Part shown: piece after piece, positions 50,301 to 59,409 of the stretch
How positions within the stretch are numbered: the first letter of the stretch is position 1
Layout of the letters: each line of letters begins with the position of its first letter
Assembly (NCBI RefSeq): GCF_047663525.1
Contig: NC_092611.1
Location: 2,641,001-2,705,000, forward strand
Direction: 5' to 3'
From: Anas platyrhynchos
Taxonomy: Eukaryota; Chordata; Aves; Anseriformes; Anatidae
Length of the DNA: 64,000 bases
The notes under the pieces: model-generated
Seen by the model: the letters and a program-made list of their open reading frames with translations, nothing else
Database searches by the model: none
What the model was told of the DNA's origin: nothing
Translations under genes and position numbers: made by a program

Positions 50301-52337
50301 GCGCCCACACAGGGTTCCTCTCCTTGCAGCCTCCTTCGCCTACGCGCCCACGGGTGCATCTATGGGTGCTGCAGGGCCCTGCCGTGGCCCCACTGCACTC
50401 TCGGCCCAGCCTCCATCTCTCTCTGCGCTCACCTTTCTGCACACCCCGGCTCCGGCGCGTGGCAGCCCCAGGTAATAGCACGGCCCCCTGGGAATTGCAG
50501 CCCACCCAGGGATGCCCCCTCAGCCTGTGTCCTCACAGGGCTGCCGTTGGTGGTCACCCGTGGCTGGTGGACGCGTGGTGTGGTGGCGGCACCAGCAGCC
50601 TGGACACTGCTGAGAGATACTACAACGGTGAGGGGTCAGCTCGGGGTGGGGGCTGGCAAGGGGCTGGGGGTGGAAGCCAGTTCTGACAGGGCCGGCCATG
50701 CTCTGCAGAGGCTGGCATCTCCCGCTACATCGCCCAGACGGAGCCATTTGGGGCGGGGGCCACCGAGGGACCCATCTACAGCAGCATCGAGGTGGGCAGC
50801 GAGGAGCTGCGCACCTTCCACCGTCCCTGCTCGCAGCATGGCCTCGAGCCACTGGCCACCCTGTACGCCCACATGGCCCCCGGCCGCCCCGAGCACGGTA
50901 GGGCCATGGCAGTGCCAGGGGGATGCGGGGACGTTGTGGGGCATCCCTGTCTCTGCAGCCCCACGTCCCTAACCCCAAAGGGAAAAAACTGGGGAAAGCG
51001 GTGCAAACGCCCATGCTGAGCTGGACGGAGCTGCTGCCCCCACCACCCTCAGCCAGCCAGTACGCTGAGGAGGAAGAGGGGAAGAAGGAGGAAGAGGAAG
51101 AGGAGCAGGTGGTGGAGGAAGAAGATGAGGAGGGCAGGTAAGTGCATGTGGCCAGGGGGGCTGTGGCACGCTGGCCCCAGCGCCCACCCCGTGCCCCCTG
51201 CAGCTTGGGGCTGGAGGACCGGTGTCCCCTTGGGGAGGACGTCCTTCAGCCCGCCGCCTCCTCACCTGCCACCCCTGCCGGCTGCTGGTCCCCTGCCGTG
51301 CTGGCACCTGCACCCCGCGAGGACATCTGCAGCCCCCACCGCTTCGACAGCCCCCGCCTGCCCCGGTAGGAGATGCCACTTGCTCAGGCTGCCAGGCCCG
51401 CCTCACCCGATGTCCTGTCGTGACATAGCACAACGGGGACACGGCACCGCGGTCCGGGCGTAACACTGAGGTCCAGACAGGGCAGCACCACCCGGCTGTG
51501 CTGCCACCGTGCAAGTTGGCTGCGGCTTTGCAATCCAGCTGTGCTGCCAGGCCACCAGCACAGCACGGGGGGCTCCTCTATGCTCCCCCCACTTCCCCAC
51601 CCCTTTCAGGCAGCGTCGATGATCCCCAGCCCCACATCACCCCTCCCTCTTTCCCAGGAGGCCCCCCCATGGCACAGGACCACCACCAAGCCCTTCATTG
51701 AGCTCCCATGGCCCAGACACAAGCGAGGGCCACATGCCCCGAGCCCACCGCCCCCATGGCACAGGTGAGCCGTGGGGTGCCAGTGCAAGGGCTGGGGGTG
51801 TCTCACCACCGGGGCGGGGGTCTGATGCTCCATCACTCCCAGGGAAAACCCGCTCAGAGACCCTGAAGAGTCGCCCGAAGCCCAAAGGAAGCCGCTATCG
51901 CCGGGAGCAGCATCTAGGAGGTGAGTGGGTGTCCGGGGGGGGGGGGAAGGGGCCACCCGTGGCGCTCAGCCCCCGCTCCCTCCCTGCAGCAGACCTGCCG
52001 CCACCACCGCCACCACCGCTGCCGCCCCCAGGTGAGACCCCCAGCCAGGAGCCAAGCGGTGCTGAGCGCAAGGCTGCCCATCGCCCACCCCGCCAGGGTA
52101 AGCCCTCCCTGGGAGCCGATCACAACAACAAGTGTCAGGGTGGAGGCTGCCACCAGCGCTGTTCCCTCCCCCGCAGGTGACATCGTCCCCTACAGCAAGC
52201 CCTCCTTCCTGGCCCATGGCTGCTCCACCACTGGCAGCGCCTCGTCCCGTGGCTCCACCAGCTCCCGTGGCCATGGCTCAGGGCGCAGCCGCCACCCAGA
52301 CCCGCTGTCACCCTGCCCGCCGCATGAGGAGCGATGA
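43237..52337 (+). CDS. ROBO3: ROBO3, roundabout guidance receptor 3
   Basis: Single-pass axon-guidance receptor controlling midline crossing by commissural neurons. 26 coding exons: 43237-43384, 45257-45583, 46228-46385, 46457-46577, 46653-46791, 47160-47287, 47372-47496, 47579-47750, 47857-48065, 48213-48294, 48379-48544, 48631-48797, 48886-49007, 49099-49315, 49383-49495, 49783-49954, 50067-50252, 50330-50471, 50539-50627, 50709-50897, 50981-51137, 51204-51365, 51658-51764, 51843-51920, 51990-52097, 52177-52337. They total 3945 nt, 1314 residues (human about 1386), with unbroken phase. The N-terminus [20 protein letters not shown] matches human ROBO3 as remembered. Five Ig domains (about residues 58-537), three FN3 domains (about 545-856) and a membrane span (about 883-904) are followed by [11 protein letters not shown]. 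Cytoplasmic motifs are a CC0-like [13 protein letters not shown] (CC2-like) and DLPPPP (CC3-like). Least certain are the acceptor of exon 21 (AAAG before 50981) and the weak GTCTGT donor of exon 7. Confidence 0.95.
44830..45065. repeat. CTTGTCCCCAT-type minisatellite in ROBO3 intron 1
   Basis: Pyrimidine-rich repeat of CCTTGTCCCCATCCC-like words of about 12-18 bp, strongly strand-asymmetric (C/T on plus). Non-coding, although open readings appear on both strands. Confidence 0.8.
46870..47110. repeat. CATCCCCATCACATCCCA-type minisatellite, ROBO3 intron 5
   Basis: Diverged tandem copies of about 17-22 bp of CACATCCCCATCACATCCCA type fill most of intron 5 (46792-47159). The same word family occurs in intron 15. 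Confidence 0.85.
49505..49745. repeat. CATCCCCATCACATCCCA-type minisatellite, ROBO3 intron 15
   Basis: Tandem diverged copies of CCCCATCACATCCCACATCC-type sequence fill intron 15 (49496-49782). It matches the array in intron 5 in motif and orientation. Confidence 0.85.
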
Positions 52338-52765
52338 GGCAGCACGGGGACAGTGACACAGGGACAGGGATGTTGGGGTAGAAATGGGATGCTGATTAAT
52401 TTTGGTCTGAGATGCATAAATAGGTGTGCACAGAGCCAGTGGGGTGGGCAGAAGCTTGAGGGAGGGACGAGGATGCTCTGGGTGGGGACAAGGATGCTGA
52501 GGATGCCTGAGGATGCTCGGAAGGGACAAGGATGCTCAGGAGGGATTAGGAGGTTTGGGACAGCCCAGGACAGTCACAGGGGATGAGGGTGCCCCAGAAG
52601 GACGAGGACCCTGAGGCCAAGGCTTGTTGGGAGGGACGAAGGGAGGAAGAGCAGGAGGGGCACCCGCTGCCCCAATGCTGCCCATCCTTTGCATGTAGCT
52701 TTTTCTAGCGGAGAGCCCCTTTTGGGGGAAACAATGAATAAAGCTGGATTTTAGCCAAGCCAGGC
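52338..52765 (+). other. ROBO3: ROBO3 3' UTR (inferred)
   Basis: Non-coding from the stop to just past the AATAAA at 52737. It holds a short G-rich repeat of GGGACAAGGATGCTC type at 52460-52600. The opposite strand is the region where the ROBO4 end must lie, so the two transcripts may overlap. Confidence 0.65.
52737..52742 (+). terminator. ROBO3: ROBO3 poly(A) signal
   Basis: Canonical AATAAA 400 bases after the ROBO3 stop codon, within AATGAATAAAGCTGG. Confidence 0.75.
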
Positions 52766-52933
52766 AGGCTCTGGCCTTCCCACCTTCTATATGCTGGGGG
52801 CTGCCGTGTTCCCGTCTCTCCTGTCCCTGGCAAGGAGCCCGCCCTGCTTGCTGGCCACCCTGGCCCAGGGGCTGCCCGTCCCTGTCCCCAGGGCCACCTC
52901 CCCACAGAGAGGGAACGATGCCTGGCGACTCAC

Positions 52934-55900
52934 GGGGACAAGGGCTCCATCGGCATCCTCGAGGCTGAAGCAGAGGCTGTCAACAGCCACAGCCAGAGCC
53001 CGGGCAAAGCTGGCATCGAGGAGGAAGGAGCCATCAGAAGAGCTCGCCAGGCTGCAGCGGGTGCTGGGGACATTTCCCTCTGAGACGGAGCCCCAGCCAT
53101 TCAGCAGAGACCCCCCTGGGGAGCCCCCCTGGTCCCACACGTCTGTCTTCTCTTCCTCCTCGTCCTCCTCCTCTTCCTCCTCCTCCCCATCGCCCAGCTC
53201 TGAAGCAGAAGGTCCGCAGATGTACCCGTAGGTGTGCGGAGGGGAGAGGGGCCGGGGCACAGGGACACACCGGGGATGTGTTGGGGACGCCGCTGACATC
53301 GGGGGATGCTCCATCCCTGGGGTGTCCATGGGGTGGGCGGCCTCCCGTGCCTGCTCTAGGTCCTTGGCCACCTGCTGTGGCGTGAGGACCCCATCGCTGA
53401 GTGCCAGCGAAAGGTGGGCAGGGTCTGGGGACGCATCCTCAGGGTGCCTGGTGGCCAGGAGCATGTTCTTGGGGTGTCCAGTGACAGTGGCCAAATCCCT
53501 GGGGTGCCTGGTGACCACGGATGTATCCTCAGGGTACCTGGTGTCTGGGAACACATCCCTGGGATGTCTGGTGACCAGGAACGTGTCCCTCGGATGTTTG
53601 GTGTCTGGTGATGTGTCCTTGGGGTGCCCAGCAACTGGGGACTTGTTCTCATGATATGTGGTGAGCAGGGAGTGCCCAGTGGCTGGAGACATGTCCCTGG
53701 GGCGCTTGGTGACTGGGGACATTTCCTTAGAGTGCCTAATGACTGGGGACATGTCCTCAGGGCACCTGCTGACAGGGGACATATTCCCAGGGCACCCCCT
53801 GGCTGGTGACATATCTTTGCCGTGCCTGGTGGCCAGGAACACATCCCTGCAGCTCCCTGCTACTGGGGGCGTGTCTATGGGGCTCCTGGTGACTGGAGAC
53901 GTGTCCCGGGGGTTCCTGGTGACCAGAGATGCATCCTTGGGGTGCCTCATGACCAGGGACACATCCTTGGGGCTCCTTGTGACTGGGGACATGTCCCTGG
54001 GCCTCCTCAGGACTGGGGACATGTCCCTGGGGTTCCTGGGGACTGGGGACATGTCCCTGGGCCTCCTCGGGACTGGGGACATGTCCCTGGGGTTCCTGGG
54101 GACTGGGGACACGTTCCTGGGGCTCCTGGTGACTGGGGACGGGTCTCTTGGGTTTCCAGTAACTGGGGACATGTCCCTTGGGCACCCAGTGGCCAGGAAC
54201 CTGTAGGCACAAGGTACACACTGGCTTTTGCCACTGGTCCAGCTTGCAGCACGTGGCTGGGGTGCAGGAAGGAGCCACCCCATAGCACCCAGGGCATCCC
54301 CAGGAGATGTGTAGACTCACCGAGTCCCTGCAGGGTGCCAGGCGCGGGGCTGCCCTCGGGGTGCCACCAGTGTCTCAGTGCCAATGGATGCCAGTGAGGC
54401 ACTGCCCCGCCGTGCTTTTGGGGAGATGAGAGCTGGCAGCCACCATAGGTCCCCTCCTGCCAGTGCAGCGTCGCCGTCCTGTCCCTTCTGCTGAAGCAAC
54501 CCAGCCTCCAGGCCAAAACGTGTCCCCCACTCACCACCACTCACGGGGATGGGAATGGTCCCAAGTCTGGCTGCCACCACTGGGGTGCTGTGCACTCGGT
54601 CCAGCTCTGCGTGGGGACACAGCCACCATGAGCAACCTCCAGGTATCCCTGTGGTGCACTCCCCCCATCCCGATGCTCTGTCCCCACCTCGCTTGTGGAT
54701 GCGCTCCCAGGGTGCTGGGCTCAGGGTGCTGGGTTTGCGGTGTCCCCTGCGATGGTCGCTGCAGCTGGGGGATGTCGCAGGACTGAGGCTCGGTGGCTCC
54801 GAGGACAGGGCTGTCAGGGCAAGAGCTGTCAGGGCTGGGCACCCGTGGGTGCTGAGCCCCTTGCCCCCTGCACCCCAGGCTCTGTCTGTCCCCGGGTTTC
54901 TGCTGCCTGCAGAGAGGGTCTGGTGGCACTGAGGGGGACCGAGGAGGGGGAGTCCTGTGGCATCAGGGGGTCCCATGCATGAGGTGAGGATCTCGGGCAC
55001 CCTTCGAAGGTCCCTTAATACCCTGTGGGGGTCACAGGTACTGTGTGAGGGGTTCCATGGCATCACAGGGGGTTCCCATTGGGCATGTTAGTGTCCCAGG
55101 TACCAGATGGGGGACCCGTAGCACCTTAGGGGGGTGGTGCCAGGTGCTCAGTGGGCATCCCAGGGTCGTGGGTGAGGAGTCCCAGGTATTCTATGGGGGT
55201 CCCCTAGCACCCCGGGGGGGGGGTGGTCCTAGGCATTGGGTGGGGGTCCCATAGCACTCTGTGGTGCTCCCACAGCACAGGGTGAAGGGTCCCAGGCACT
55301 GGGGGGGTAGTCCTACAGCAGCGGGGGAGGGGGAGGGGTCCCATAGCCATGGGTGAGGGCTCCCGACACGGAACTCACGGGAGGGCTGGGGGTCCCTGCT
55401 GTCGCTGCCCAGGAGCCGGCTGCTGAGGCTGCTGCTGCCACTGAGGTTCTGGGGGACGCAGCTGGGTTTCCAGGGGCTGCTGAGCCATGGCGCATCGCTG
55501 TCCCCCTCTCTGCAGGGCAACAGCATCTGCCATCAGCGTCCTTGTCCCTGCTGTGCCAGGGACCCTGTTGCCACCCCCCCCCTCCAAGCCACTCACCTGT
55601 GGCGTGCCAAGGCATCCTGCCTGGCATGGCGCTGGCAGAGGAGGAGGAGGAGGGCGAGCAGGGCCAACCATAGCAGCGAGCCAGCAGCTGCGATGACAGC
55701 AGGCTGCCGCAGAGCCCGCACCACCCCAGTGCTCCCTGCCGTCACCTCTGCAAGGGCATGGCTGATGTCACCTCTGTGCCACTGCTGCGTCCTCCCCCCC
55801 CACGCCCCATCATGGTCCCCGTCCCCTACCCAGGACACTGCAGGTGGCATTGCTGGGGACCCCCAGCCCCGCGCCGTTGAATGCGGCCACCTGGATGCAG

Positions 55901-58677
55901 TATCTGGCCCCGGAGACAGGCAGGGGGATCTCCAAGCGGTGGGTGCCTCTGTCCACTGTCCTGTTGGTGGGGTGCAACCAGCCCTCGCCCAGACACCAGA
56001 CCTGGTTTGGGGGCCGATAGGTGGTGACCCTGCACTGCCACACTAGCATGTGCATGGGTGCCCCGTTGAATAGACTCCCCTGGGATGGACTCTTATTGAT
56101 GGGTCCCTCTTGGATATACCCCTTGGTTGATCCCCATAGAGAGATCCCCTTGGTGAAAACCCCTTTTGGATTAGGTCTCCTTGGATGACCTCCCTTAATA
56201 AACTTCTTGGATGGTTCTCCCTGGATGGACATAATCCCTCCCCCCCCCCCTTGGATGGGTCCCATTGAATATACCTCCTTGGATGGTTCCCCCACCTTGG
56301 ATGGACCCCTCTTGGGCACAACCCCCACCAGGAATGAATTCCCCCTTGGATGACCCCCCTTGGATGGAACTCCCTCCATGAATGGATTCCCCCTTGGATG
56401 GATTCCCCTTTCACAGCCCCTCTACCCCCCTCAATGAAACCCTCTTAGATGGACCTCTCAAATGGATCCTCATTGGCCAGCAACCCCCAGTGCCCCCCGT
56501 CACCCAAACCTGGTAGCCCCGAATGATGCCATTGTGAGCATCAGGGGGAGGTGGTTCCCATCTCACGACAACGGTGCTGTTCCCTGGCTCAACCTGGCCC
56601 ACGGTGACATGCTGGGGCGCCGCGCTTGGCACTGCCGGGACAGCAATGCTGAGACCCTGAGACCTCCATTGCCCCCCCCATCCCACCCACCACCCCAGTG
56701 TACCTTCCTCAGGGATCCAGAGGTGCCAGCTGTTGCTGTCCAAGCCCCAGGCCCCTTTGGCATAGGGCCGGACCTTGAACTCATACTGGTAGCCCCGTTG
56801 GAGCGCAGGGATGACAGTGCTGAGCTCCCTGCCCACATCCTGCTGGGACCAGGCGGTGCCGACAGGGAGCAGGCAGCGGTACAGCACCGCGTAACCCTCT
56901 GGCGCTGGCCCTGGCGTCACCATCTGGAGGGGATGAAAAAGGCTGTAGGGACACAGCCAGGACATGGGAAGAGGGCCCCCTCCCAGCCTGGTCTCTTTGG
57001 GTGTCCTGGCAGTACACGTACCCGCCAGCGGAGCCAGGCGGCAGCGGTGGTGGGCAGCGCGGTGCCATTATCCAGCTGCAGCCGCATGGCCAGCAGGTCC
57101 TGCAGCGTGACCTCCCGCCGGCCTGCAGGCAAAAGGTCTGCAGGGAAAGGTTAGTGTAGTGGTGGCGCCTGCACCCCAGATAGCCATGCTTGGGGCCCCC
57201 GATGTCTCCTTGGATGGACCCACTTGAATGGCCCCCTTGGATGGACAGCTCTTGGATGGCCTCCTTGGATGGACCCCATAGTAGACTCCTATTGTTTCAT
57301 CCTTCTTAGATGGACTCTCTGGATGGATCCCTCTTGGCTGGATCCCACTTTAATGGGAATCCACCCCCCTGCCTTAGATAGATCCCCTTGGAGGAACTTG
57401 CTTGGTTGGATCCTGCTTATACAGACTCAATGGACTCTCTTGGACAGGTTCGCCTTTGACGAACCTCCTTGGATGGACACTCCTTAGTCTGACCCTTACT
57501 TGGATGATTCCCCTTAGACGGACCTCATCTATATGGAACCCCTTGGATGTAGCCTCTTGTATGGAACCCTTCAGATGGACCTCCTCAGCCAGAGCCCTCC
57601 TTTTGGAAGGAGCCCCTAGGATGCACTCTCCCTGAATGAAGCCCTTGGATGGCCCTTCTTTGATGGACCCCCTTGGATGGACTCCCCTTGGATGACCCAC
57701 GTGGATGGACCCCACTAAGATGGCCCCCACAGACAGTCCCCTGGATGACCCTGTGCACTGGCACTGACCCTCCACTTGGACACGAGCGGTGGCAGCGGCG
57801 CTGCCCAGCTGGCTCTGGGCTGTGCAGATGTAGGTGCCAGCATCGGCGGCTGTCACGGCGTAGAGGCGCAGCGTGTGCTCCTGGTCCACCTCGTGCCTGC
57901 AGGCACCAGTACCCCGTCACCCTTGTCACACACCCTGGGGAGGTGACGCTGCCACCCTGCCACCACCTACCTCCCCCAGGGCAAGTCTCCATTCTCTTTG
58001 TGCCACTGCACCCGTGGCGTGGGATCACCCTGCGCACTGCAGCCCAGCTCCACTGTGCCACCAGCCACCACCACGGCATCACTTGGCTGCCGCACAATGG
58101 CTGGCTTCTCTGCAGGGAGGGGACATCGGTGAGGTTACGTGGCACATTCCCATGTCCCAGGCCCCTGCACCACCACCACTTACCTAGGACAGTGACGTGG
58201 GCGCCCCGGCTGTGCCGCTCACCTGCCGCGTTGGCCGCCACGCAGACATAGACCCCCGCGTCGGTCCTGCGTGCTGGGGCCACCCGCAGCTTCCCGCGGG
58301 TGACCTGATGACGTCCCCCAGCTGGGCGCAGGGTGACGCCGTCCTTCCTCCAGGAGACACGGGGCTCGGGGTGCCCAGCGGGAGGCACGCAGTCCAGCTC
58401 CAGCACCTGGCCCGCTGTGGCCACCAGATCGCCAGGCTGCAGGCGGAAATTGTCCCGCAGCACTGCGGGAAAGGGGACACCACCCTGGGTGGGGACACAT
58501 TCAGGGTGTCCCATCCCCCCGCCCATCACTGTCTCCTGTCCCCAGGTTGTCCTTACCAGCTGGGCGCTCCACCATGGTGTGGGGCTCTGCGTCCCCCCCG
58601 ACGGGGTGGCAGCCCCCCAGGCACAGTGCAGTGGCCCAGAGCCCCAGCCTGAGTGCTGTGGCCCAGCCGCTCGCCAT
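52934..58677 (-). CDS. ROBO4: ROBO4 (magic roundabout), terminal exon not resolved
   Basis: Vascular Robo-family receptor on the minus strand. 14 coding exons: 58677-58557, 58462-58184, 58109-57971, 57896-57769, 57137-57022, 56923-56704, 56631-56510, 56001-55830, 55747-55597, 55509-55379, 54906-54688, 54606-54545, 54490-54321, 54200-52934. Their phases join to give 1099 codons with no stop; the last donor (GTGAGT) at 52933 implies one more exon. The order is a signal peptide, two Ig domains (residues about 41-133 and 134-222), two FN3 domains (about 223-335 and 336-432), a membrane span (about 449-470), then a long Ser/Pro-rich tail. The tail contains a 10-residue tandem repeat (683-938), a TYGYI motif, an acidic run and a well-conserved NGWGS...SSSDGSFLLDASFARALAVAV block matching human ROBO4. 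The two Ig exons resemble Robo Ig2 and Ig3; no Ig1 exon was found. Exons 11-13 are supported by phase and weak similarity only. Confidence 0.9.
53417..54184 (-). repeat. ROBO4: Coding minisatellite in ROBO4: 25 copies of a 10-residue motif
   Basis: 768 bp of 30-bp units on the minus strand, translated in the ROBO4 frame as 24 ten-residue units plus one of 16 residues. The consensus is about HPRDMSPVTR (variants NPRDMSPVPR, SPKDVSLVMR, HPKDTSPDTK). The units just after the acceptor at 54201 are the most alike; those nearer 53417 are more diverged. The flanks are ordinary ROBO4 sequence in the same frame (RFLATG before, HLSLALSDGVLTPQQVA after). Because the unit length divides by three, other frames and the plus strand are also open. 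Confidence 0.9.
56060..56445. repeat. CCCTTGGATGGA-type minisatellite, ROBO4 intron 7
   Basis: Diverged tandem copies of CCCTTGGATGGAT with a spacing of about 20-35 bases fill ROBO4 intron 7 (56002-56509). Non-coding; it shares its motif with intron 4. Confidence 0.85.
57185..57745. repeat. CCCTTGGATGGA-type minisatellite, ROBO4 intron 4
   Basis: Many copies of CCTTGGATGGACCCC and related words fill ROBO4 intron 4 (57138-57768), the largest ROBO4 intron. Same motif and orientation as the intron 7 array. Confidence 0.88.
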
Positions 58678-59137
58678 GGCCTCTGCGTTTCCTCCCAAGA
58701 TCCGGTCCCTCCCAGCTAGGGTACAATGGCCGGATGCAGGGGACGGGAAGTGCTGGAGGGACACGAGCAGCTCAGCTGCGGGAGCAGCCACTGGGTTGAA
58801 GGGAAGAGCAAGTTAAGAAGAAATGAGCCGTCAGCTTGGAGCTGGGAGGCCTGAAGGGCAGGCTGCCATTGGTAGGGACCAGAGTGAACAGCCTCAAGGG
58901 GGCACTGCAATCTGAAATATGGCAGAAATTTCAGCGTTTCCCAAACTGCCCCTGGTGCTGCTTCCCCCCATGGTGAGATCTCCCTGCCAGCCGTCCCCTA
59001 GCCCTCATTCTTTTTGCAGCTAAGACATGCTCAATAGGTGTACCAAGCCCATCGGTCCTCAGCTGCCACCCGCCTCCCCCATGTTGCCCCGACCCCCCCA
59101 GCACACCAGGCACCCCCAGGCTGAGTAACACATTTAG
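58678..59137. other. Short HEPACAM-ROBO4 spacer and ROBO4 leader
   Basis: Only about 460 bases separate the candidate HEPACAM poly(A) signal from the ROBO4 ATG, so it must contain the ROBO4 promoter and 5' UTR. No Ig-coding exon was found on the minus strand here, and no TATA box was recognised. Confidence 0.6.
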
Positions 59138-59143
59138 TTTATT
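59138..59143 (-). terminator. HEPACAM: Candidate HEPACAM poly(A) signal
   Basis: AATAAA on the minus strand (in CTAATAAACTAAATGTGTTA), 1.5 kb past the HEPACAM stop. It is the clearest poly(A) signal I saw between HEPACAM and ROBO4. Confidence 0.55.
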
Positions 59144-59409
59144 AGTTAGTAGCATTTGTGGGTGCTCACACACCCCGAGCACCCCGGGGTGCCCCAGCAC
59201 CCACCCCGGTGACCCAGTCCTCCAGCTTTGTCCTAAACCTATTCCTCGGGAAGCCTGGGGCAATGCGAATGGGTGTGCCAAAAAACGGGTGATTTTCACA
59301 GAAAATCCATAGGCAGCAGCGGGCGGGTCTGGCTGGTGGCTGGGAGAGGAGTGTTCACTTACGGGGCCTGGGCCCGTGTTTTGGGGACAGCACAGCCAGG
59401 GAGCTGGGG

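Noticed and set aside
49283-50686. 467-codon plus-strand frame in ROBO3
   Set aside because: Runs through several introns, including the intron 15 minisatellite; the phase-consistent spliced exons explain the conserved parts.
53417-54184. CRISPR-like array of about 30-bp repeats
   Set aside because: Units are head-to-tail without unique spacers, inside a vertebrate exon; a minisatellite, not CRISPR.
53658-54206. Plus-strand 182-codon frame over the ROBO4 repeat
   Set aside because: A 30-bp unit keeps all frames open; only the minus-strand frame is flanked by conserved ROBO4 sequence and splice sites.
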